17,152 nucleotides of DNA from Conidiobolus incongruus B7586 (lineage: Eukaryota; Entomophthoromycota; Entomophthoromycetes; Entomophthorales; Conidiobolaceae), in the NCBI GenBank assembly GCA_000697335.1, contig JNEM01016624.1, positions 1 through 17,152 of the forward strand, read 5' to 3'. Below the pieces are notes generated by a model. It ran no database searches and was not told the DNA's origin. It was given only the letters and a program-made list of their open reading frames with translations. The translations under genes and the position numbers were made by a program. This document shows positions 8,367 through 17,152 of the stretch, in pieces; the first letter of the stretch is position 1; each line of letters starts with the position of its first letter.

Positions 8367-10824
8367 TTATATAAATCCTAATTAAATATATTAAATTTCA
8401 TTAATATTAATCATAACAAATTTATTGATATTCAAATGATTATATAAAGTAATTTGGAAGAATTATTAATTCATTATATTTATTTTATTTTTGATATATT
8501 ACAAGGGATATTTTGATAATTACAACTATTATATAAATATTTTTTTAATGATAAAATATTCTTGTTTAGCTAAAATTTCCCAATGGAATTATATCAATTC
8601 AATGAAGTTACAAATAATTAATCCGAAGTTTAATATAGAATAGATTCTTAGATATTATTAGATTGATTCTTATATCAATCAACTTAATAATTAATATCAA
8701 ACTAATAGTACTAGTAGTAATTTCGACTCCAAATGGTAACTTGAATAAAAATTTTACATATAAATTTTAATCAAAATATATTTACTGAGATAAAAAATAA
8801 ATGGAAAATGGAAAATGGAAAATAATGAATCAAATATTCAATAATCAAATACTCCATTAGGTAATTAGTGGAGCAATTTTCATTTCGAATAATAAATGTA
8901 TCTCAATATATGATATTTAAATTTAATTATTTATTATTCTATTACTAATTATTTTGTGTCTTAAATTTTAAATTATATCAAAAAGACGTGAAAATAACTA
9001 AGTGTAAGATAGTATAGACATGATAAATTATATCTTACCTTTTATATATCAGCATATTATCAGTGTTTATTTTTGATGATAAATCACAGTGCACTATATT
9101 GATTGTTAAATATAATAACAATTATTCTAAATCTTTTACTGTTTATATATATAAAATATATTTATAAATAAACAAATAGAATGGAACTGAAATTTTGTGC
9201 TATTTAATTATATTTTGAACTCTGTAGTATTAACAAATTCCCAAAAATTATCAAAATAAGTTCTGAAAAGAGCTTTTAAATTTGTGATGTGTAATATGAA
9301 ATGACTTTATCAATCTGTCATAATTAATTATGTAATTATCAGAATTATTCATTTTAATATTTATCATTTGTAGTAGTAATTGAGAATTTTGGTATTATCC
9401 ATTCAGAAATTTTAAGTTCCTATTATATACGAATAAAAATATTATGAACTGTACTGCGTGGTATAATTGTACTTGTGGTAGTATTAAATTATTGAAACTT
9501 TAAAAAAATTTAGCCAAAGAAGTGAATGTTTTAAAATTTCAATATCCCAAATAATAATATTCAAGTTCTATTTTATTATTGTTAAGTTAACAGGGTAAAC
9601 AAATATACATATCAGTTATCTATATTAATATAAATTCATTGTATACTAGGGTGTATAATCATTGGTTAAAAATAAAACCCTGAATTCATCGTTTTGACTA
9701 AAGTTATTTCACTAATAATAAATCAGATTTGATACATGAAGATATATAAGATCCTAGTTGATTGACAAATTTCAATAAACTGTAAACTTAGCTTTCAAAA
9801 ATAATCAAAATTCAAGTTTAAAAATAAGACCTTATTACCTTCAAATAGTATAAATTCAAGGAATTTAATTTTTACAATAACTTTGAAAGACGTAGCACAA
9901 AACTTTATAGAAGTAATATATCATACACACAATTCATACTTGCATTTATTGAGCACTGTAATTTAAAAATGTTATTATATGCAATTTATAAAACTTTGAT
10001 ATATAATTTTTGAAATTTTATTTCAATTTTTGACTAATTCTTTTTTTAATAACTGGTTTGGTGAGATAGGTGTTTAGAAATTAATTTTTGGTTCTGATCA
10101 AAGATAATTTAAACGTATTAATATTAGTGATATTATTTAGTGATATTTGTATCAATAAATATGGAATTTTATTGAGTTATAACATTTATTTCTCAAGTTG
10201 AATATGTATTATACTTTGAACTTATTTACACTAATGTGGATTCAAAATGAACCGATATTTTCAAACAAATAATGCACTAAAAATATGATTATTGAAATAA
10301 TAGATTTTGAAGTCTAGGATTTTGAATGATGAGATAATTTTCAATATAGATCAGTAAAGAAAATTTTTTACTAATCATTGTGATTAATAGTTTAAAATAT
10401 TATATTTTCAAAATTAATAAAACTATAGCTTTATTTCATTGCATCGCCAATTTACATATTTCTTATATTTTAGTTCAAATGAAATATACTGCTTCTTTTA
10501 TTTAAAAACGACTGTGTATAAACCCGATATTTACATAAACTTATTTATTACTCAATAAATATAAATTCAATATTTTGAATGCGTTTGTTTAGAGAAATTT
10601 TCAAATGTATATAATTCCAAGTATCATTTTAGCCATATCTTTGTTTTGCCCATTTAGAGTAAAAATAATAGAGCTTTGAAATTTGTATTTACAAGTTTGG
10701 GTTAATTGAAGACCTGGGGTTAAATTAAATTTGAAGAGTAAATTAATCAAGTTCAGGGAAAAAAATAGATGCAATAAAATTCAAATTATGTATATATCGC
10801 ACTTGTAGCTATTGGAATAGGTAT
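8367..10824. other. Long gene-free spacer, about 2.5 kb
   Basis: No ORF above background, no tRNA or rRNA, and no recognisable copy of repeat A, in contrast to the spacers on either side. Composition is slightly less extreme than in the repeat A regions. The only clear structure is the short tandem repeat at 8802-8822. Confidence 0.55.
8802..8822. repeat. Three tandem TGGAAAA units
   Basis: Three perfect copies of the heptamer TGGAAAA lie head to tail about 440 bases after the transporter 2 stop. They are probably replication slippage; no function is implied. Confidence 0.85.
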
Positions 10825-10833
10825 TATAAATAG
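10825..10833 (+). promoter_or_regulatory. TATA box of the transporter pseudogene
   Basis: TATAAATAG lies 48 bases before the ATG at 10873 and is identical to the box before transporter 1. Its retention means the broken gene may still be transcribed. The sequence after the box (CTGTTTGAC) does not share the AGCGAA extension of genes 1 and 4. Confidence 0.6.
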
Positions 10834-10872
10834 CTGTTTGACTTAATTTTTTAAACAGATTGGATTATAAAT

Positions 10873-12161
10873 ATGAATAGCATAAGCATTCAAGTAAAAC
10901 AAAATTTAGAATCATTGGAACAGGATTCAAGCATTTCTAATGAGAATGAATTCAATCTACATCATGCTGATAGCTTTTTTGCTTGGATAATAGCATTAAT
11001 AGGGCTTTTGATCCTCTTCATTATTTTCGGTAGTATATCAATATATAGCCTTTGCCTTAGCAGTTATATCAAACATGATTTTTCCAATGAGTCAAAATCC
11101 ATCCTCTCATTTATTGGTGGCATTAGCCCTTGGTTAAGATCTCTTTTTTGTATACCTTCGGGTATTTTGCTTACACGTGTCGGTTACCGAGTAAACTAAA
11201 CAGTTGGTGGGCTATTATTTAGCTCTGGATTGCATCTCGTATTATTTGCAACTCAGTTATGGCATCTACTTGTAGATCAAGGACTGTTAATGGGGATTGC
11301 TGCTTCTCTTTGCTTCATTCCAGCAGTGAGTATAGTCCCTCAACGGTTTGAAAGATATTGTGGAATTGCAATGAGAATAACATCTGCTGGATTCGGGTTG
11401 AGTGGGTTAGTCTTGTAACCTATCCGTCAAGTTTTACTTAATGCAATCGGAGTCAGATGGACTCTTCGAGTAAATGCAATCCTCGGTTTTATAATAGTAT
11501 CTTTGAAAGTAATTATATTCAAGTCTAAAATCACTCTCAAGAGGTCTAACAAATATTTTGATGATGAAATTTTAAAAAGCTCGAAATTTATTGCTTTGTG
11601 TGGTATGGGTTCTACTTGCTGTTTTACATACTGGGTTCCTTTATTATACCTTTGTATTGTAATTATTATGGTATTTCGCCTTCAACTGATAGTGTGATTA
11701 TTGGTATTATGAATGGTGCGTCAGCTGTTGGACGTGTTGTGATGGGTAAAGTTGCATATATGTTGGGTAATGCCAATACACTATTTGTTAGCCATCTAGT
11801 TGTTGCAATCTCATTTGTATTAATTTGTAGTTTTGCTACGACAGTCCAGATTTTCTTTATTTTTGTCATTATATATGGGATCTGTTCTGGTGCTTTATTG
11901 TCTATTTCAGCACTTATTATGCCGCAGATTTTTGGATTTGAAAAATTAAGTTAGGTGAATGGACCGTACTATGCAAGTGCAACACTAGGATACATGCTTG
12001 GTCCTTTAATTGCAACCGAAATAATGAAAAGTTATATCTATGATGGCTACGTCAATTACCTTCCTATTCAGTTATATTGCTTTGGGTGCTATTTTGCATC
12101 TTGCGTATTTTTATTATGGCTGAAATATCAATCTAACACTAAATCTTTTGTCAAAGTATAA
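10873..12161 (+). pseudogene. Broken MCT-like transporter gene, paralog 3
   Basis: The whole length of a paralog 1/2-type transporter can be followed, from an N-terminal tail to the C-terminal SFVKV just before the final stop, but it is interrupted four times. A TAA (11197-11199) follows GYRVN in the loop 2-3 motif, a TAA (11416-11418) follows LSGLVL in segment 5, about four bases are missing near 11637-11648 (segment 7) so the frame changes, and a TAG (11952-11954) stands where paralogs have Gln in KLAQVNGP. Residue lengths between lesions match the paralogs, so little else is lost. Several motif positions have also changed (PQRFERYCG for PQWFDKYRG), as expected without selection. It mixes features of genes 1/2 (FGFEKL, LLWLKYQSN) and gene 4 (SISALI, GYMLG), which suggests an intermediate branch. 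A 108-residue N-terminal fragment could be translated but would not form a transporter. Confidence 0.93.
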
Positions 12162-12340
12162 ATATATTAAATAAAATCTTCTAAGCTATTATTTTATATA
12201 TGAATAAAATATATTTAGGTTTAATTATTCTATATGCTTGAATAATATTTTAAAGTATTACTCTATATTTTAAATAATGGGAATTTTTTTGCAATTAAAA
12301 ATAAATAAACATTATAATATATGATATATAAAAATAATTA
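12162..12340. other. Short AT-rich gap between the pseudogene and repeat A copy 3
   Basis: About 180 bases with no feature beyond the 3' flank of the broken gene. Confidence 0.5.
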
Positions 12341-13611
12341 TATAGTATAAATTTACTAGTTTCTTTTATTATTAATGACTTTTTACTATACTTTTAACAA
12401 ATTTCTAAAACTTATAAAACAATTCTCTTTATTAAAGATTAAAATTTGATGATTTAAAAAACAATTAAACTTTCCTATAGAAATCTTCTTTTTTGTAAGC
12501 TAGATTTTTAATTATCTAAAGCAATTATAATTATATAAGTTATAATCTAAAGAATATACTAGATGTAATAGTTTTTTATAATTGTTTTTAATTAGGAAAT
12601 TTTTTACAGCTTTAAATTTATATATTTTATAATTATTATATAAAATAATAAGATTTTTAAATTATATTCAAAATATTAATTAAAAATCATTTTATTAAAA
12701 AAAACAATGCAAAGCTTATTATTAATAAATTTTCTTTTAAAAGTTAAATAAAAATAACATATACTATTATAATCTATTATAATAATTAATATTTGCTTAT
12801 TAATAAAATACTTATTTAAAAGGATTTATAGATAAAGTTAATTTAACTTAATTTAACATTTTAATTTATGTTTTAATAAAAGATTATATATAAAGGTTTA
12901 AGATTCATTAATTATAATTAATTGTTATAAAAACTTAAGTTTCTAATAATATTTTAATTAGTTTTATTTAATAATAGTTATTTTTATTTTTTTTTAAGTT
13001 TTAATTAAATTATATATTATTTATTTTGAATTTTTATTTATCAATTTGAGTTTAAACTTTAATATATATATATAATACTTATAAATCTATTATTAAAATA
13101 TTTAAATAATTCTTTAATTAAAATAAAAAGATATTTTTTAATATATTGTTTCACTCTATTAATAATTAAAATTATAATAGCTAAAGTTAGTTTTTTAAAT
13201 TTTAATTTTAGATAATTTTTCTCTTAACTTTAAAATAAATTATTTAACAATAAATAGTTGATTTAGATAATATTTCATTATTAAAAACTATTAATAAATT
13301 TTAAATATTTTCAAGGGATTTAAAATTAAATTTTATTAATACTAAAATAAAAAACTTTTGATAATTATTATTTAATTTAAATATAATAATAAATTAAACA
13401 ACTAATTTTAAAAAAATTTACTTTTCAATTAAGAAAATTAATATATATATATATAGATAATTTAAAAATATATTATTTCTTATTTATATATATATATATA
13501 TATATATATTTATTTAAAAATAATAATATTCTTGAAAAATCAGAAATCAAAAATTTCCCATTATTTCAAATATAAGATAATATTTATTATTATATATGAT
13601 TAAATATTTAT
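12341..13611 (+). repeat. Repeat A, copy 3 (longest, about 1.25 kb)
   Basis: This is the most complete copy of the AT-rich dispersed repeat. The left end (12341-12550) matches copy 1 over some 190 bases with scattered differences, including AGTTTCTTTTATTATTAAT and AAAGCAATTATAAT. The middle (about 12800-13380) is collinear with copy 2, sharing TAATAAAATACTT, TTTTTTTAAGTTTTAATT and TTAATACTAAAATAAA. The right end (13505-13611) matches copy 1 through GAAAAATCAGAAAT and TTTCCCATTATTTCAAA. No ORF, terminal inverted repeat or flanking duplication was recognised. Two TA runs lie just before the right end. Confidence 0.75.
13485..13509. repeat. (TA)12 microsatellite in repeat A copy 3
   Basis: A perfect TA run of about 25 bases, preceded by a shorter run at 13441-13455. 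It sits where copy 1 has a shorter A/T stretch just before the common right end. Confidence 0.85.
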
Positions 13612-13940
13612 TCAATTTTAATAGTTATCAAACTCATGATTAATATTATATTTGTTTTTTTCATATAATAATATATTTATGTATAATGTATTAAATGTCA
13701 ATTTATGGCTATTTTGGTAAAAATATTAATTTTTTCATATATTCTTTGTATCACAAATATAAATTATTACTAAATGAAAACTTCAATTTATTACTTAAAT
13801 ATTTTTTTATATAAAATATTACTTTATATTTAAGAAAAAAGTATTCAATAACTTAACATCAAACTGTTAAAATTTTATTCTATAATAAAATACTGATATT
13901 AAGATTATTAAATAATTTTAAAATTTTTATTAATTAATAA
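13612..13940. other. AT-rich spacer between repeat A copy 3 and the end of transporter 4
   Basis: Holds the 3' flank of the minus-strand transporter 4. No other gene or repeat was recognised. Confidence 0.5.
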
Positions 13941-15230
13941 TTAAGATTTTTCAAAAATTTTAACAGATATTTGAAATTTTAGCGTGATTAAACATATACA
14001 TGAGAGTATATAACATCCAAAAAGATAGAATTGAGTTGGTAAATAATTCACGAAATTTTCTGTAGTATATGAGTTAGCGATAGCTGTGGCAATAACCGAT
14101 CCTAACATATAACCAGGAGCTGAGCATGTGTAGAATGGACCGTTGACTTTAGCAATTTTATCCATACCGAATAATTGAGGTGAAATGAGAGCTGAAATGG
14201 AAAAGAATCCACCTGAAAAAATCCCAAAAATCAAGGAGAATACAATAAGAGACCAGACATTTGTTGCAAAATGCCAAATTACTACAAAAGATATAGCGGA
14301 GACAAGGTGACAGATAAATAGGGTATTTACATTCCCGAAACGGTCTGAAACTTTACCTGTGACAATACGGCCAATAGCTGAAGCACCATTCATCAATCCC
14401 ACTATTAAACTAGCAGTCGAAGGTGAAATACCGTAGTTTTTACAGTATAATGGCATGATGAAGAAAGGTACAAAGTAAGCAAAGCAGGAAGTTAATCCCA
14501 TACCCCAAAGAGCAATAAACTTGGGATTGGTGATAATATCGGTCTCAAATATTTTTTTGGGCCTTTGGAAAGGTACCCTAGGTTTGATAATGAGCCCACC
14601 GCCGATGACTATAATAGCACCCAATATTGCATTTACTCTCAATGCCCATTGAACACCAATTGAATCAATCATTGCTTGAATCACAGGAGCAAGTACAAGG
14701 CCCCCAACACCAGATCCTGAAGCTGTGATTCCAACAGCTAAGCCACGATGTTTCGAAAACCATTGAGGAACTATACTGATCGTTGGGATAAAACCAAGGC
14801 TCACGCCAACTCCAATCAGGACAGATTGGCCCAAGTATAGCATCCAAATATGATTAGCGAAAGATGCAACTACAAAACCAGCTCCAAAAATAACCCCTCC
14901 AGCAATAATACTCATACGAGGGCCTATCTTAGCAGCGATGATTCCTGATGGCAATGAGCATATAGAGTAAATTGCCGCACTTAACCCACCTACCAGTGAT
15001 AATAGTGATTTGGATTCGTATGAAAATTCGTGAGTAGTATACTGAGCTAAGTAAACCCCAAATACTGATACACTTCCAAATAGTATAAATTGAATAAAGA
15101 ATCCAGCTAAAGCCATTACCCATGAGTATAAGGTATCTAGTTGATTTTTTTCTGGTGAAGATAAGGATTCCATTAAGTTTGAACTAATTGCAGATGACTC
15201 CTCTCTTGTTATTTTATTATCAATAGTCAT
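13941..15230 (-). CDS. MCT-like major facilitator superfamily transporter, paralog 4 (divergent)
   Basis: This is an intact 429-residue, intron-free transporter on the opposite strand from the other three. A hydrophilic Ser/Glu-rich tail (1-31) precedes a twelve-segment body aligned to paralog 1 with an offset of about five residues. Marks are VPQWFSKHRGLAVG and SGSGVGGLVLAPVIQ (154-185) around segment 5 and GRIVTGKVSDRFGNVN (287-302) in loop 8-9. Unlike the tandem paralogs it keeps the canonical Asp-Arg there (D296, R297). Loop 2-3 reads GIIAAKIGPR (96-105), again without Asp. The C-terminal tail IFEKS differs from the AKV/VKV ending of the others. It is clearly a more distant paralog that may transport a different substrate, but the substrate cannot be inferred. 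The start is the first Met of the frame. Its promoter has more recognisable elements than those of genes 1 and 2. Confidence 0.93.
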   Translation of the reverse strand: MTIDNKITREESSAISSNLMESLSSPEKNQLDTLYSWVMALAGFFIQFILFGSVSVFGVYLAQYTTHEFSYESKSLLSLVGGLSAAIYSICSLPSGIIAAKIGPRMSIIAGGVIFGAGFVVASFANHIWMLYLGQSVLIGVGVSLGFIPTISIVPQWFSKHRGLAVGITASGSGVGGLVLAPVIQAMIDSIGVQWALRVNAILGAIIVIGGGLIIKPRVPFQRPKKIFETDIITNPKFIALWGMGLTSCFAYFVPFFIMPLYCKNYGISPSTASLIVGLMNGASAIGRIVTGKVSDRFGNVNTLFICHLVSAISFVVIWHFATNVWSLIVFSLIFGIFSGGFFSISALISPQLFGMDKIAKVNGPFYTCSAPGYMLGSVIATAIANSYTTENFVNYLPTQFYLFGCYILSCICLITLKFQISVKIFEKS

Positions 15231-15291
15231 TAATTAATAAATAATTAGATTAAGTGGATGTATTATATATTGTTTGTTATTCTTTTTCGCT

Positions 15292-15300
15292 CTATATATA
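15292..15300 (-). promoter_or_regulatory. TATA box of transporter 4
   Basis: On the minus strand TATATATAG begins about 70 bases before the ATG and continues as AGCGAA. The 15-base module TATATATAGAGCGAA differs from the transporter 1 module TATAAATAGAGCGAA at one base, so the core promoter is conserved even though the proteins are the most divergent pair. Confidence 0.65.
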
Positions 15301-15350
15301 CTCAACTATAAAAATCTTAATATATCAAAATAGTTATATAGAATTAAAAC

Positions 15351-15360
15351 CCATATATGG
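15351..15360. promoter_or_regulatory. CArG-box palindrome upstream of transporter 4
   Basis: CCATATATGG is a perfect 10-base palindrome of the form CC(A/T)6GG, the known site type of SRF/Mcm1-class MADS proteins. It lies about 50 bases upstream of the TATA box and 120 upstream of the ATG. The interior A/T is cheap in this DNA, but the flanking CC and GG are not. Actual binding is inference. Confidence 0.45.
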
Positions 15361-15405
15361 AAATAATTTAGATTATGAGAATTTTTATTTTGACTAAGTT
15401 TGAAT

Positions 15406-15436
15406 CGGTGAGTGGAATTCGGAATTGAAGTGGCCG
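15406..15436. promoter_or_regulatory. Three evenly spaced CGG triplets (possible zinc-cluster regulator site)
   Basis: CGG at 15406-15408, CGG at 15420-15422 and CCG at 15434-15436 are each separated by exactly 11 bases. The right pair has the CGG-N11-CCG form bound by Gal4-type Zn2Cys6 dimers; the left pair is a direct repeat with the same spacing. CGG/CCG triplets are rare in the surrounding A/T-rich spacer. The site lies about 105 bases upstream of the TATA box and 175 upstream of the transporter 4 ATG, a normal place for an activator site. Confidence 0.4.
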
Positions 15437-16239
15437 CCAAATTTGACCAATAATCTAAAAGTAAATTGTGAATTTTAATTTGAAAATAATCTCTCATTTT
15501 TACTCAAATTTTAAATTATTTGAAATTTAGTAGTTATGTATTTATTAAATGAGATATAATATCAATATATGAATTTTGAATTATTTTTAAATATAAATTG
15601 AATTATCTAATAAGGATCATAATATTGATCCTCTAGGATCTAAAATATGATATTAAATTTAATCATTTAGTAGTATTTTATTATTAACAATTACGAGTTC
15701 ACATCAATTTTGAAAGATCACAACAGTTCGGGTATATATTGTAAAATTATTATCATTTATTACTCGTGATTTAGTGGGCCGATAATATTATAATTAAGGA
15801 TGCTAAGCATATTATAGTGATCTTTCATTCAAACTTTAATTCATAGCTTAAATAATTAATATTTTATTGAGGATCAATAAACTATTAAAAATCAAATATA
15901 AATTAACTACATCTAATTCTATAATATATAGTTGTTCATTAAAAAGCTACAATTAATTTTTTTAATTAAATCTAATTTAATCTTAATTTAGTATTATTAA
16001 AAGATAATAAACATTGAAAATATTAGTAAATAAAATGACATTTAGTGTTAAATAATGAAAATTAAATTTTAATATATATGAATAATAATTTTATATAAAT
16101 TTTTTTATTAAATTATTTGATAAATGTTTAATAATTAAGATAAATGGGATTAATTATTATTACAGAAATTAAAACAATGCTATAATTTTGAAATATATAT
16201 TCAATATAATGATCAATGAAAAATTTATAGTAAAAATTA
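15437..16239. other. Spacer upstream of transporter 4, no gene seen
   Basis: Contains only short frames. The single visible structure is a group of AGGATC hexamers in inverted arrangement at 15613-15640, with a further copy near 15871. Composition is slightly less AT-rich near 15700-15800. No RNA gene was recognised. Confidence 0.45.
15613..15640. repeat. Alternating AGGATC / GATCCT inverted repeats
   Basis: AGGATC (15613-15618), GATCCT (15627-15632) and AGGATC (15635-15640) form two overlapping small palindromes with loops of eight and two bases. They could fold into a cruciform or serve as a protein site, but the arms are only six bases. Confidence 0.5.
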
Positions 16240-16535
16240 ATAAAATAGAATTAATACTCTTTTTTAATATTAATAACTCTTTATGATAGTTTTAATAAGA
16301 TTTTAATACTTAAAAATTGACTTTTTTATTAAAGACTGAAATTTTATCTTAATAAATTAATTTAAATAATTTTTTTTAAAATTTTTTCTTTGTAAAAATA
16401 TTTTCAAATATAATAATATAATTTATAATTTAATTAATATATTAGAAATTAGTTTAATTTCTAATAAATATATATTTATATAATTTTAAAATATTTAGTA
16501 TTCTTATTAAAAATTAAAATAATAGTTAGAAATAA
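16240..16535 (+). repeat. Repeat A, copy 4 (left end only, cut by the LTR element)
   Basis: Words such as TTAATATTAATAACT, TTTTTTATTAAAGACTGAAATTTT and TTCTTTGTAA follow the left end of copies 1 and 3 in order. The match then stops at the border of the LTR at 16536, so the rest of the copy probably lies beyond the retrotransposon outside the window. It is degenerate, and its left boundary is approximate. Confidence 0.5.
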
Positions 16536-16991
16536 TATTAAAAAACTAGTTCTCTAAATTTTTATATAATTTAATTAGATATATATTATATGTGTAAGTG
16601 TTGTGGTAGTTAAACTAATATAGTGCAGAGGAAGACTTAATATAAAAGTAGTGTGGTGCAGAACATGGTAATATAATGTGGCTGTAGTGTGCAAGTGTAA
16701 ACAAAGTTTAATTAAGCTTCAAACTAGGATGAGTCACTGATATATTAAGATTTATATTAGGTAGTGCCAATATCCTACAATATTGACAGAATATAGTCTC
16801 AATCTTAGAAATAGTGTGAAAGTAAAAAATAGTAAGAATTGAGAGGAAAAAGAGGAACCTAGTTTATTAGATAATTTAATACTATTTATACAATTAATTT
16901 AACTATATAAGTATAAATTAATCATATAATTTATAGTTAATTGGATTATATGAAAGTGTATATAAGAATTTAGAGAACTAGTCTCTTAACA
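16536..16991 (-). repeat. 3' LTR of the Ty3/Gypsy element
   Basis: In element orientation it begins TGTTAAGAGACTAG at the inner border. Its ends carry a perfect 16-base inverted repeat (16545-16560 and 16967-16982) extending with differences to about 25 bases. A TATA box (TATAAATAG on the minus strand, 16882-16890) and an AATAAA signal (16863-16868) lie close together, as expected at the U3/R region. Several AGTG-TGGTGCAGA-like words recur at 16610-16700 in the downstream part. The outer border is the less certain one. Confidence 0.8.
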
Positions 16992-17000
16992 CTCCCCCAG
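16992..17000 (-). other. Polypurine tract of the Ty3/Gypsy element
   Basis: On the minus strand CTGGGGGAG lies directly before the LTR start. This is the usual place of the plus-strand primer in LTR retrotransposons and fixes the inner LTR border. Confidence 0.75.
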
Positions 17001-17152
17001 TGGGTTTCTTAGAGGAGACACACTCCCTAATTTTTTGCAAATAGGTATGATAGGCTGAGGTATTCTTAATATTTTCTAGAGGTTCCCATGTAGCTTCTTC
17101 AATAGGATAACCCATCCATTTTACATAAAAATAAAGCTTATTCCTAATAGCT
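16992..17152 (-). CDS. Chromodomain at the C-terminal end of Pol (partial at the window edge)
   Basis: The minus-strand frame entering at the right edge contains YFYVKWMGYP and then ATWEPLENI, the hallmark Tyr/Trp aromatic residues and W-E-P motif of chromodomains fused to the integrase end of chromoviruses (a Ty3/Gypsy lineage). In known family members this domain guides integration toward particular chromatin marks. A basic tail follows and the frame runs to the LTR junction. Everything upstream (protease, reverse transcriptase, RNase H, integrase core) lies outside the window. Confidence 0.85.

Larger units (their letters stand above)
16536..17152 (-). mobile_element. 3' end of a chromodomain-bearing Ty3/Gypsy LTR retrotransposon
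   Basis: Read on the minus strand the window edge enters the last part of the integrase region with a chromodomain, then a polypurine tract, then an LTR of about 456 bases. Only this 3' end is visible, so the element may continue whole or broken outside. The coding part seen is open, which points to a fairly recent insertion, but the two LTRs cannot be compared for age and the target-site duplication cannot be checked. It appears inserted within repeat A copy 4. Confidence 0.85.

Noticed and set aside
11666-11869. Open frame of 67 codons antisense to the pseudogene
   Set aside because: It is a shadow of the old coding sequence; no domain or promoter supports it.
11416-11954. Repeat-induced point mutation as the cause of the pseudogene stops
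   Set aside because: Only one of the three stops (Gln to TAG) fits a C-to-T change; the others and the four-base loss do not.
12341-13611. Repeat A as a terminal-inverted-repeat DNA transposon
   Set aside because: The two ends compared in opposite orientation show no convincing inverted match, and no flanking duplication was found by eye.
14665-15123. Two short minus-strand frames overlapping transporter 4
   Set aside because: They lie in alternative frames of a conserved gene, and their peptides do not resemble any family.
15306-15497. 63-codon minus-strand frame upstream of transporter 4
   Set aside because: It spans the promoter elements, has ordinary low-complexity composition and no supporting context.

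Overview
The window looks like nuclear DNA of a very AT-rich fungus. The evidence is a family of uninterrupted (intron-free) 430-435 aa genes of the fungal monocarboxylate-transporter-like (MCT) branch of the major facilitator superfamily. Moderately AT-rich coding DNA sits in extremely AT-rich spacers: a sample line near 1501 holds only 6 G/C in 60. A chromodomain-type Ty3/Gypsy retrotransposon end lies at the right edge. Such AT-rich genomes with chromoviruses fit an early-diverging (zygomycete-grade) fungus better than a typical budding yeast, but this placement is inference and no rRNA or other marker gene is present.

Layout from left to right: 1-350, a short copy of an AT-rich dispersed repeat (here called repeat A); 961-1320, an unexplained island of more normal base composition; 2552-3856 (+), intact transporter 1; about 4555-5655, a long copy of repeat A; 7059-8366 (+), intact transporter 2, with a six-codon upstream ORF; 8367-10824, a long gene-free spacer; 10873-12161 (+), a transporter pseudogene with three stops and one frameshift but a preserved TATA box; about 12341-13611, a third, long copy of repeat A; 13941-15230 (-), intact and more divergent transporter 4; 15292-15436, its promoter with a CArG palindrome and three evenly spaced CGG triplets; about 16240-16535, the left end of a fourth repeat A copy; 16536-17152 (-), the 3' end of a chromodomain Ty3/Gypsy element (chromodomain, polypurine tract, 3' LTR) that interrupts it.

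The window is therefore one expanding and decaying cluster of plasma-membrane-type transporter paralogs embedded in repeats. Genes 1 and 2 are the closest pair and share core promoter sequence. Gene 4 is the outlier, in opposite orientation, and keeps canonical motif residues the tandem copies have lost. No tRNA, rRNA, CRISPR array or enzyme gene was seen. The most noteworthy items are the repeat A family around the transporters (one copy internally collapsed at a TA tract), the regulatory motif cluster upstream of gene 4, the core promoter module shared by several genes, and the staged decay of transporter motifs across the paralogs.
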